Below, in pieces: positions 1 through 5,687 of a stretch of 5,807 bases of DNA. The position numbers and the translations under genes are program-made. The stretch's first letter is position 1; every line of letters begins with the position of its first letter. Below the pieces are notes generated by a model. It saw nothing but the letters and a program-made list of their open reading frames with translations. It was not told where the DNA came from and ran no database searches. This DNA is from Desulfuromonadales bacterium C00003068 (GTDB taxonomy: Bacteria; Desulfobacterota; Desulfuromonadia; Desulfuromonadales; Desulfuromonadaceae), in contig MAXR01000107.1 in the NCBI GenBank assembly GCA_001751155.1, forward strand, positions 1-5,807, in the 5' to 3' direction.

Positions 1-192
1 CGGTTAGAGGGTCATATCCTGAAGAAAGAGCAAGGCGATGGTGGTTTTGGCTACGATCCGTTATTTCGAGTCGATGGAGATCAGCGCAGTCTGGCACAAA
101 TTAGTATTGAAGAAAAGAATAGTATCAGTCATCGCGGTAAAGCCTTAAAGCAGATGATCTCTAATGTTAACAATTGCAGCGTTCTTAATTAA
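1..192 (+). CDS. rdgB: RdgB/HAM1-family XTP/dITP pyrophosphatase, C-terminal part
   Basis: The reading frame is open from the first base and ends at TAA 190-192, giving the last 63 residues of a protein whose start lies outside the window. Two RdgB/HAM1 signatures are visible: GDGGFGYDPLF (partial residues 12-22), the loop that contacts the purine base, and EEKNSISHRGKAL (37-49), with the conserved SHR. Family members are cytosolic, Mg-dependent enzymes that hydrolyse deaminated purine triphosphates (ITP, dITP, XTP) to monophosphates plus pyrophosphate, keeping them out of DNA and RNA. The stretch before the EEKN motif reads LAQI where the family usually has AE, a mild substitution. The C-terminal tail after the last helix is short and polar. 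No terminator hairpin is visible in the 117 bases before the next gene, so readthrough is possible. Confidence 0.93.
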   Translation, partial: RLEGHILKKEQGDGGFGYDPLFRVDGDQRSLAQISIEEKNSISHRGKALKQMISNVNNCSVLN

Positions 193-309
193 TTTAAGAC
201 TCGATAGCGAATACACTGGTGGCTTTGTTGGTTGTGTGATATAAAAATTTGTAGTGTTTAATTGTGTTGTGTTGAGTGCAGTGATTAAAATTTGCGATAG
301 AGGTAAGTC

Positions 310-1209
310 ATGACGTTAGATTCAGTCTATTATAAACAGATGCTAGATAACCTTTCTGAAGCAGTCTATTGCGTTGACAAAGAGCGGCGTATTTTGTATT
401 GGAACAAAGCCGCTGAACAGTTGACAGGTTATTCTCCAGAAGATGTTATTGGCTGTTTATGTAAAGAAGGTCCCTTGGAACATGTCGATAGCGAGAATAA
501 ATCGCTGTGTGATAATGGTTGTCCTTTGCAGGTGTGTATCGAGGGGGGAGCACCCCAAGAAACTTTGGTGTTTGTCGCCCACAAGGATGGCCGGCGTATC
601 CCGATTACGGTAAAAACCAGCGCTGTTTATGATCAAAATGGTGAAGTAACGGGGGCGATTGAAACATTTTCTGATGCGTCAGAAATGTTGCAAATTAAAG
701 AGATGAACATCGAACTTCGTCAGCAAACCCATCTTGACTACCTGACTGGTATACCCAATAAGCAAGCCTTTATGGATGCGATGGATCGCGAATGGTTCCG
801 TTTTAATCGTTATAATACCCCTTTCTCTGTTCTTGCCCTTGATGTTGATTTTTTTAAGCACTTCAACGAAGCTTATGGTCGAACGATGGGAGATAAGATT
901 TTACAATGGTTGGTGACACGGTTGCGAGCTTCATTGCGACGAGCTGATATTATTGGTCGCATTGACGGTGATAAGTTTATGGTGTTGCTCTCCTTCTCTA
1001 ATCGTAAATCAACCATGAAGGTTGCCACGATGGTTATGGATATGGTGCGTAATGAACCATGTCTTGATCTACCTATCGCCATGACGGTAAGTGTCGGCGC
1101 GGTAACCGTTGAGGAAAATGAAACTCTTGAAAATGTGATTGATCGGGTTGATAAAGCCCTCGAACGTTCCAAAGAGATGGGGCGCAATCAGGTGACTTTC
1201 TGGGGTTAA
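310..1209 (+). CDS. PAS-GGDEF protein with degenerate GGDEF (DGDKF) and intact I-site
   Basis: This is a 299-residue protein with no membrane segment or signal peptide, so it is probably cytosolic. An N-terminal PAS domain (about residues 8-125) contains the typical ILYWNKAAEQLTGYSPEDVIG core and a Cys-rich insert (C49, C51, C67, C71, C76) with HVD at 58-60. A short helical linker (about 126-143) leads to a GGDEF domain (about 144-298) opening with LDYLTGIPN. Diguanylate cyclases make c-di-GMP from two GTP. Here the signature is D219-G-D-K-F223, so the first Gly and the catalytic Glu are lost. The metal ligands D178 and D221 and the guanine-contact residues N186 and D195 (by PleD alignment) remain. 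The RxxD inhibitory site is intact (R210-D213), five residues before the signature. I infer a c-di-GMP or GTP receptor rather than an active cyclase. The start is set by AGAGGT at 299-304, five bases before ATG. Confidence 0.93.
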   Translation: MTLDSVYYKQMLDNLSEAVYCVDKERRILYWNKAAEQLTGYSPEDVIGCLCKEGPLEHVDSENKSLCDNGCPLQVCIEGGAPQETLVFVAHKDGRRIPITVKTSAVYDQNGEVTGAIETFSDASEMLQIKEMNIELRQQTHLDYLTGIPNKQAFMDAMDREWFRFNRYNTPFSVLALDVDFFKHFNEAYGRTMGDKILQWLVTRLRASLRRADIIGRIDGDKFMVLLSFSNRKSTMKVATMVMDMVRNEPCLDLPIAMTVSVGAVTVEENETLENVIDRVDKALERSKEMGRNQVTFWG

Positions 1210-1215
1210 CCCTCC

Positions 1216-1243
1216 TTGACTTTTAGATAAAGTGATGTTAAAA
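1216..1243 (+). promoter_or_regulatory. Weak sigma-70 promoter candidate upstream of ndk
   Basis: TTGACT (1216-1221) is a good -35 hexamer and is followed after 16 bp by TTAAAA (1238-1243), a mediocre -10. It lies just after the stop codon of the PAS-GGDEF gene and would start transcription near 1250, at the base of the inverted repeat at 1246-1283. The -10 is poor enough that chance cannot be excluded. Confidence 0.3.
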
Positions 1244-1245
1244 GC

Positions 1246-1283
1246 CAGCGTTCAAGGTAACGTTTGCGTTAACTTGAAAGCTG
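1246..1283 (+). repeat. 38-nt imperfect inverted repeat (hairpin) before ndk
   Basis: The left arm CAGCGTTCAAGGTAACG (1246-1262) pairs with the right arm CGTTAACTTGAAAGCTG (1267-1283) across a TTTG loop. Of 17 opposed positions 15 are Watson-Crick pairs, and the two exceptions are both G opposite A. No T-tract follows the right arm, so it is not a classical intrinsic terminator. It may act as a weak end for the upstream gene, as a 5' stem-loop of the ndk message, or as an operator. It is directly visible; its role is unknown. Confidence 0.75.
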
Positions 1284-1340
1284 TTAATTCATTGTTGAAT
1301 AGAGCTTATTAAACGAGATTATTTCGGAGGACATTGCACC

Positions 1341-1754
1341 ATGGAAAGAACATTTGCGATTATTAAGCCCGATGCATTTGCTGCGGGTAGTGCTGGTAAG
1401 ATTCTTGCTCGTATTTATGCTGAGGGTTTTAACGTAGTTGGTATGAAAAAATTGTACATGAGCCAAGTTGAAGCTGAAGGTTTTTACTACGTACATAACG
1501 AGCGGCCTTTCTTTGGTGAATTGACCGAATTTATGAGCAGCGGCCCTTGTGTCGTTTTAGCTCTTGAAGCTGAAGGTGCTATTTTGAAATGGCGTGATCT
1601 AATGGGGGCAACGAACCCTGCTGACGCGGCTGAAGGCACACTGCGTAAAGAGTTTGGTTCAAACATTGGTGAAAACGCAACTCATGGTTCTGATGCTCCT
1701 GAAACAGCAGCATTTGAGCTATCTTACTTCTTCTCTGGTCTAGAGTTGCTGTAA
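1341..1754 (+). CDS. ndk: Nucleoside-diphosphate kinase
   Basis: Ndk transfers the gamma-phosphate of an NTP (usually ATP) to other NDPs through a phosphohistidine intermediate, balancing the cytosolic NTP and dNTP pools. The 137-residue product has the normal length for a bacterial enzyme. It shows the whole signature: IKPDA with K9 near the N-terminus, ERPFF (54-58), GATNP (89-93), GTLRKEFG with R102, and the active-site NATHGSD (112-118) with catalytic H115. It ends in FELSYFF like other family members, with no truncation. The start is fixed by CGGAGGA at 1325-1331, about ten bases before ATG. The gene looks monocistronic: a candidate promoter and hairpin lie upstream and a strong intrinsic terminator lies downstream. 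Confidence 0.98.
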   Translation: MERTFAIIKPDAFAAGSAGKILARIYAEGFNVVGMKKLYMSQVEAEGFYYVHNERPFFGELTEFMSSGPCVVLALEAEGAILKWRDLMGATNPADAAEGTLRKEFGSNIGENATHGSDAPETAAFELSYFFSGLELL

Positions 1755-1789
1755 GTTGCGCATAAGCGGCGAAGCTGCTTGAGAATTAG

Positions 1790-1823
1790 AAGCCCTTCGG
1801 ATACAATCCGGAGGGCTTTTTTT
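1790..1823 (+). terminator. Intrinsic terminator of ndk
   Basis: AAGCCCTTCGGAT (1790-1802) pairs with ATCCGGAGGGCTT (1806-1818) across an ACA loop, a 13-bp GC-rich stem with a single G-U wobble, followed directly by a T run to 1823. A smaller stem (AAGCGGC 1764-1770 with GCTGCTT 1774-1780, loop GAA) sits between the ndk stop codon and this terminator. The arrangement separates ndk from rlmN, which therefore needs its own promoter or depends on readthrough. Confidence 0.95.
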
Positions 1824-1876
1824 GTCTAATCATAATTCTATCAACTTTACTTCGCCCGATCGTAAAATGTCGGAAA

Positions 1877-1889
1877 TATTGGATCAATA
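1877..1889 (+). promoter_or_regulatory. Small GGA hairpin over the rlmN ribosome-binding region
   Basis: TATTG (1877-1881) and CAATA (1885-1889) can form a 5-bp stem that places GGA (1881-1883), the only Shine-Dalgarno-like element, at the loop, three bases before the rlmN ATG. A second GGA lies at 1872-1874. A GGA in a hairpin overlapping a ribosome-binding site is the known arrangement of CsrA/RsmA targets, but the stem is AT-rich and short and may be chance. Confidence 0.3.
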
Positions 1890-1892
1890 GTT

Positions 1893-2933
1893 ATGGACAT
1901 GGAACAACAGAAAGTGGATCTCAAAAATTTTAGCCCTGATGAGTTACTCGAATTTATATCAGGGATGGGCAAAGAGCGTTTTCGATGTGATCAGTTGTTG
2001 CGCTGGATCTATAAACGCGGTGTTACCGATCTCGATCAAATGACCGATCTATCGAAAGTCTTACGTGCTGAACTCAGCAAAAAATCGATTATCTCCGATT
2101 GGGATCCCGAAGTTGTCGAAACCAGCACTGACGGCACACGAAAGTATCTGTTCCGTTTAGAGGATGGGTCAAGCATTGAAACGGTCCGCATCCCCATGGA
2201 AAAGGATCATTCCACTCTCTGTATCTCCACTCAGGTAGGCTGTGCGATGCAGTGTGATTTCTGTTTAACAGGAAACTTTGGGCTCAAGCGTAATTTAACG
2301 ACGGCTGAAATTGTCAATCAGGTGTGCGCTGTTGCCAAAGAGGGGCCGATCAACAATATCGTTTTAATGGGGATGGGAGAGCCGCTAAATAATATCGATA
2401 ATGTTGTTCGCGCATTGAAGATATTTTATGCACCAACGGGGCTAGATTATGGTACCCGCAAAGTGACACTTTCTACCTGTGGACTCGTTCCTGAAATGGC
2501 TGAATTAGGGAAGAGGATCACCGTTAACCTTGCGGTGTCGTTGAATGCAACCACTGATGAAGTGCGTGATAAGTTGATGCCGGTCAACAAGCGTTATCCT
2601 CTCAAAGAATTGATGGCCGCCTGCCGAAACTATCCCTTGGCGTCCTATCGTCGTATTTTCTTTGAATATATTTTGATTCGCGACCTCAATGATTCGATTG
2701 CTGACGCAAAACGGATGATTAAACTACTTCACGGCATCAAGGCCAAAGTGAACCTGATCCCTTTCAACGAACACGAGGGTAGCAGTTACCGTTGCCCAGA
2801 TAAAGATACCATTGATGCCTTCCAGAGATATTTGTTAGACCACGATGTTGTTGCCATTCGTCGGGCCAGTAAAGGTCAGGATATTTCTGCGGCCTGTGGT
2901 CAATTAAAGGGTAAATTAGAGAAAAACAGCTAG
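1893..2933 (+). CDS. rlmN: Dual-specificity 23S rRNA/tRNA adenine-C2 methyltransferase RlmN (radical SAM)
   Basis: RlmN methylates C2 of A2503 in 23S rRNA and of A37 in a set of tRNAs by radical SAM chemistry, using one S-adenosylmethionine as methyl donor and another as radical source. The 346-residue protein has the full family length. The 4Fe-4S site CxxxCxxC is C117, C121, C124. C110, seven residues before it, matches the resolving cysteine, and C335 in AACGQLKG matches the methyl-carrier cysteine. MGMGEPLNN (159-167) and AVSLNA (214-219) are further RlmN/Cfr motifs. The C-terminal segment reads RASKGQDISAACGQL, with Lys where many homologues have Arg. The full AACGQL ending and housekeeping context favour RlmN over the resistance enzyme Cfr. 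ATG 1893 is chosen over an in-frame ATG at 1899 because GGAT at 1881 is better placed; the ribosome-binding site is weak either way. Confidence 0.97.
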   Translation: MDMEQQKVDLKNFSPDELLEFISGMGKERFRCDQLLRWIYKRGVTDLDQMTDLSKVLRAELSKKSIISDWDPEVVETSTDGTRKYLFRLEDGSSIETVRIPMEKDHSTLCISTQVGCAMQCDFCLTGNFGLKRNLTTAEIVNQVCAVAKEGPINNIVLMGMGEPLNNIDNVVRALKIFYAPTGLDYGTRKVTLSTCGLVPEMAELGKRITVNLAVSLNATTDEVRDKLMPVNKRYPLKELMAACRNYPLASYRRIFFEYILIRDLNDSIADAKRMIKLLHGIKAKVNLIPFNEHEGSSYRCPDKDTIDAFQRYLLDHDVVAIRRASKGQDISAACGQLKGKLEKNS

Positions 2934-3020
2934 CTACTTATTTGGGTTTTGTGCCAACGATCGTACTACACAATGTCCAATTGATTGCCATAACATGATT
3001 GAATATTAAGGAGATATATT

Positions 3021-3884
3021 ATGGAACAGACTGTGATCGGAGTGATTGGTGGCAGCGGTTTATATGAGATGGAAGGGTTGACCCAAATTGAGGAGGTTCG
3101 TTTACAAACTCCCTTTGGCGATCCTTCCGATGCCTATATTACCGGATTCCTCGGCGATGTGAAAATGGTCTTTTTGCCCCGTCATGGTCGTGGACATCGC
3201 TTACTCCCATCCGAGGTTCCGTATCGTGCCAATATTTATGGTATGAAGATGCTTGGCGTTCAGCAGATCATTTCCGTTTCGGCTGTTGGTAGCATGAAAG
3301 AGGAGATCGTTCCCGGCCATATTGTTATCCCTGATCAGTTCTTTGATCGGACAACGGGTAAACGAGCATCGACATTTTTTGGCGATGGCATTGTTGGCCA
3401 TGTTCAATTTGCTGACCCGGTCTGTTTGCAACTCAGTGACGTGGTGGCACAGGCCGCCCAACAGGTTGGCGCTACGGTTCATAAAGGTGGAACGTATATC
3501 TGCATTGAAGGACCTAACTTCTCAACCCGCGCTGAGTCCAAAATTTTTCGTAGTTGGGGTGTCGATGTTATTGGCATGACCAATCTGCCCGAGGCACGGC
3601 TAGCTCGTGAGGCTGAGATGTGCTATGCGACAGTAGCCTTGGCCACGGATTATGATTGTTGGTACGAGGGCCATGATGATGTGTCTGTCGAAGCAGTTAT
3701 TGCCGTGATCCATAAGAATGTTGCCATGGCAAAAAAGATTGTCGCTCAGGCTGTTCAGATGATTTCTGACGAGCGTCAGTGTGGCTGTGGTCAAGCACTT
3801 CAGTATGCTGTCATGACAGATAGAACTCAAATTCCAGCCGAAGCGCGTCAACGGTTAGAGTTGCTGATTGGTAAAACCCTTTAG
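3021..3884 (+). CDS. mtnP: S-methyl-5'-thioadenosine phosphorylase
   Basis: MtnP splits methylthioadenosine with phosphate into adenine and 5-methylthioribose-1-phosphate, clearing this by-product of polyamine and other SAM-using pathways. The 287-residue protein is full length for the family. Visible motifs are GVIGGSGLY (7-15, phosphate loop), RHGRGH (54-59), SAVGSM (87-92), EGPNFSTRAES (163-173), IGMTN with M186 at the ribose, and TDYDCW (209-214), whose two Asp residues specify a 6-aminopurine, distinguishing MTA phosphorylase from inosine/guanosine-type enzymes. Position 166 is Asn where Arg is common, a variable site. A C-terminal CxC (C254, C256) resembles the redox pair reported in some thermophilic homologues. 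AAGGAGAT (3008-3015) gives a strong ribosome-binding site. It overlaps functionally with the kinase nine bases downstream. Confidence 0.95.
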   Translation: MEQTVIGVIGGSGLYEMEGLTQIEEVRLQTPFGDPSDAYITGFLGDVKMVFLPRHGRGHRLLPSEVPYRANIYGMKMLGVQQIISVSAVGSMKEEIVPGHIVIPDQFFDRTTGKRASTFFGDGIVGHVQFADPVCLQLSDVVAQAAQQVGATVHKGGTYICIEGPNFSTRAESKIFRSWGVDVIGMTNLPEARLAREAEMCYATVALATDYDCWYEGHDDVSVEAVIAVIHKNVAMAKKIVAQAVQMISDERQCGCGQALQYAVMTDRTQIPAEARQRLELLIGKTL

Positions 3885-3893
3885 GAGAATAAA

Positions 3894-4805
3894 ATGAGTA
3901 TACTTGTTGTTGGTTCCGTAGCCCTTGATAGTGTTGAAACTCCCTTTGGTAAGGTTGATGAAGTTCTTGGTGGTTCAGGAACCTATTTTTCAACATCGGC
4001 CAGTTTTTTTACTGATGTTAATCTCGTTGCTGTTGTCGGTGAAGACTTTCCCCAAAAGCATATCGATTTTCTCGCTTCACGTCAGGTCGATTTGAGTGGT
4101 TTAAGTACAGCTGCGGGGAAAACGTTTCGTTGGAGTGGTAGTTATGGCTACGACTTGAACGAGGCCAATACTCTCGATACCCAACTGAATGTTTTTGCCA
4201 GCTTTTGCCCCAAACTGCCCGAATCGTACCTGAATGCTGAATATGTATTTTTAGCGAATATTGATCCTGAATTACAACTCGATGTTCTTAAGCAGGTCGT
4301 TCGCCCTAAGGTCGTCGCGTGTGACACCATGAACTTTTGGATTGACGGTAAGCGCGACGAGTTGATCCAAACTCTTAAATATGTCGATATCTTATTGATT
4401 AACGATGGCGAAGTTCGTCAGTTGGCCGATGAATCAAATATGATTAAGGCGGCAAAAATAGTCCTAGCAATGGGTCCGAAAACGTTGGTGGTTAAACGGG
4501 GCGAGTATGGTGCAACCATGTTTACCGAGCATGGTGTTTTTTCAGCTCCTGCTTATCCACTCGAATCAGTCTATGATCCAACAGGGGCAGGCGATACGTT
4601 CGCCGGCGGATTTATGGGTTACCTTGCCAGTGTTAGAGACCATTCCGATGCTGCCATGCGTCAAGCCATTGTTTTTGGCAGCGTTATGGCCTCTTTTAAT
4701 GTTGAAGATTTCAGTTTGGATCGTATGCGTTCCCTCGAGTTTGATGAAGTTCGCGATCGCTATCGTAAGTTTCAACTGTTAACAACGTTCAATGGTATTG
4801 ATTAA
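3894..4805 (+). CDS. PfkB-family sugar/nucleoside kinase, substrate unknown
   Basis: This 303-residue protein is a complete PfkB (ribokinase-like) kinase. The N-terminal region has the glycine-rich LGGSGTYFS (25-33), the middle has NDGE (170-173) matching the NxxE Mg/phosphate motif, then KRGEYG (201-206), and the C-terminal signature DPTGAGDTFAGG (228-239) supplies the anion hole and catalytic base D234. Family members phosphorylate sugars or nucleosides with ATP, and the exact substrate cannot be read from sequence. The gene starts nine bases after mtnP, with its AGGAG overlapping the mtnP stop codon, so the two are almost certainly co-transcribed and translationally coupled. That suggests a substrate near purine-nucleoside or ribose salvage (adenosine or a ribose derivative), but this is inference. 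Methylthioribose kinase is unlikely, since MtnP already yields a phosphorylated sugar. Confidence 0.93.
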   Translation: MSILVVGSVALDSVETPFGKVDEVLGGSGTYFSTSASFFTDVNLVAVVGEDFPQKHIDFLASRQVDLSGLSTAAGKTFRWSGSYGYDLNEANTLDTQLNVFASFCPKLPESYLNAEYVFLANIDPELQLDVLKQVVRPKVVACDTMNFWIDGKRDELIQTLKYVDILLINDGEVRQLADESNMIKAAKIVLAMGPKTLVVKRGEYGATMFTEHGVFSAPAYPLESVYDPTGAGDTFAGGFMGYLASVRDHSDAAMRQAIVFGSVMASFNVEDFSLDRMRSLEFDEVRDRYRKFQLLTTFNGID

Positions 4806-4826
4806 TCGTTAGCCTCAGATTATACC
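4798..4826 (+). promoter_or_regulatory. Candidate promoter for the TPR lipoprotein gene
   Basis: TTGATT (4798-4803) lies 17 bp before TATACC (4821-4826), a reasonable sigma-70 pair that overlaps the end of the kinase gene and would give a leader of about 38 bases to the ATG at 4871. No terminator separates the two genes, so readthrough from mtnP-pfkB is also possible. Confidence 0.35.
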
Positions 4827-4870
4827 CGCTATGCTTTTTATTTAGTTAAACTCCTTTGAGGGGATTTGTC

Positions 4871-5629
4871 ATGCTTAAACGCAGTCTATATCTAGCCATG
4901 ATTGTGGTTGTTTTGTCAGTAGCTAGTTGCGCTCCCAAAGCAAAACCTGTTGATTTAGGTCTTTCGCATTACAAAATGGCTCAATCTTATATGGCAGCAA
5001 AAGACTATACTGCTGCGCTCGATGAGATGCTCCAAGCCGTGAAATATAAGCCGAATGATGCTGAATATCAGGCGACGTTAGCGATGGTGTATTTTGAAAA
5101 AAAAGCCTTCGTGTTGTCCGAAACACACTACAAAAAATCGTTGCAATTGCGGCCGAGCGATCCGACGATACAAAATAATCTTGCTGCACTCTATTTGAGT
5201 ATGCAGAGGTGGGATGATGCCGCTTCATTATTTCGTCACGTTGCCGATAACTTATTATTTCGTTACCAATCACGTGCATTGATTGGTCTCGGGGTTGCTA
5301 ATTTTCACGGTGGCCACCATATGAAGGCTGTTTTAGCCTTCAAGGAGGTGCTTGATGGAGATCCAAGTAATACCAGTGCTCTTTATCTATTGTCTAAATC
5401 CTATTATTCAATGGCGAAATATGATCTGGCTCGGCAATATTTAGAGCGAACATTGTTATTGGTTCCAGATAATATTGATGTTCATTTTCTGCTGGGCGAA
5501 GCGTTACTGCAGCTTGAAAAAAATGATGCCGCTGCGATGGAGTTTAGAGAAGTTGCAAACCGAGCGGATCGAACTGAAAAAGGGAAAAAAGCGCGCGAAT
5601 ATTTACAACTGTTAGATGATAACATGTAG
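4871..5629 (+). CDS. TPR-repeat lipoprotein (outer-membrane type)
   Basis: This 252-residue protein begins with a lipoprotein signal: basic MLKR, a hydrophobic core, and lipobox VAS before C20. After cleavage, Ala at +2 (no Asp) predicts outer-membrane sorting. The rest is almost wholly tetratricopeptide repeats, about five or six units from residue 31 to 232, with typical A/Y/L spacing and P at unit ends (KPNDAE, RPSDPT, DPSNTS, VPDNID), then a charged C-terminal helix. TPR lipoproteins scaffold protein complexes; PilF/PilW (type IV pilus secretin assembly) and NlpI are similar in architecture, but nothing here identifies which. An in-frame TTG at 4856 gives a longer frame, but it overlaps the ribosome-binding sequence GAGGGG (4858-4863), so ATG 4871 is preferred. 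A strong promoter for the next transcript lies 25 bases after the stop. Confidence 0.9.
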   Translation: MLKRSLYLAMIVVVLSVASCAPKAKPVDLGLSHYKMAQSYMAAKDYTAALDEMLQAVKYKPNDAEYQATLAMVYFEKKAFVLSETHYKKSLQLRPSDPTIQNNLAALYLSMQRWDDAASLFRHVADNLLFRYQSRALIGLGVANFHGGHHMKAVLAFKEVLDGDPSNTSALYLLSKSYYSMAKYDLARQYLERTLLLVPDNIDVHFLLGEALLQLEKNDAAAMEFREVANRADRTEKGKKAREYLQLLDDNM

Positions 5630-5653
5630 CACGTATCACCGTATCGCTGTCTC

Positions 5654-5681
5654 TTGACAGTGTTGCCTGTCGTGGTATGAT
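5654..5681 (+). promoter_or_regulatory. Near-consensus sigma-70 promoter
   Basis: TTGACA (5654-5659) is a perfect -35, and TATGAT (5676-5681) matches the -10 consensus at five of six positions, separated by 16 bp. It is the best promoter in the window. Transcription would start near 5688 and read into the structured GGA-rich region, with no gene start close behind. The -35 and spacer contain an inverted repeat, GACAG (5656-5660), six bases, CTGTC (5667-5671), a possible operator. Confidence 0.85.
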
Positions 5682-5687
5682 TTAAAC

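Noticed and set aside
262..290. Promoter-like TTGTGT, 17 bp, TTAAAA with a TG extension upstream of the PAS-GGDEF gene
   Set aside because: Transcription would start near 297, leaving a leader of about 13 bases with the ribosome-binding site at its very end. The surrounding GT-rich stretch also makes TTGTG matches cheap.
873..1187. Open frame of 104 codons on the minus strand inside the PAS-GGDEF gene
   Set aside because: It lies wholly antisense to a well-supported GGDEF domain and its translation shows no recognisable domain.
2981..3009. Promoter-like TTGATT, 17 bp, TATTAA upstream of mtnP
   Set aside because: The implied start near 3016 lies after the clear AAGGAGAT ribosome-binding site (3008-3015), so the message would lose it.
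4851..4864. CTC-CTTT-GAG mini-hairpin before the TPR ribosome-binding site
   Set aside because: Only three base pairs; too weak to claim as a terminator or regulatory structure.
4856..4870. Earlier TTG start for the TPR lipoprotein
   Set aside because: The TTG overlaps the GAGGGG ribosome-binding sequence that serves ATG 4871, and starting at ATG gives a textbook lipoprotein signal peptide.
4923..5279. Open frame of 118 codons on the minus strand inside the TPR gene
   Set aside because: It is antisense to clear TPR units, has low-complexity-like composition and no recognisable family.
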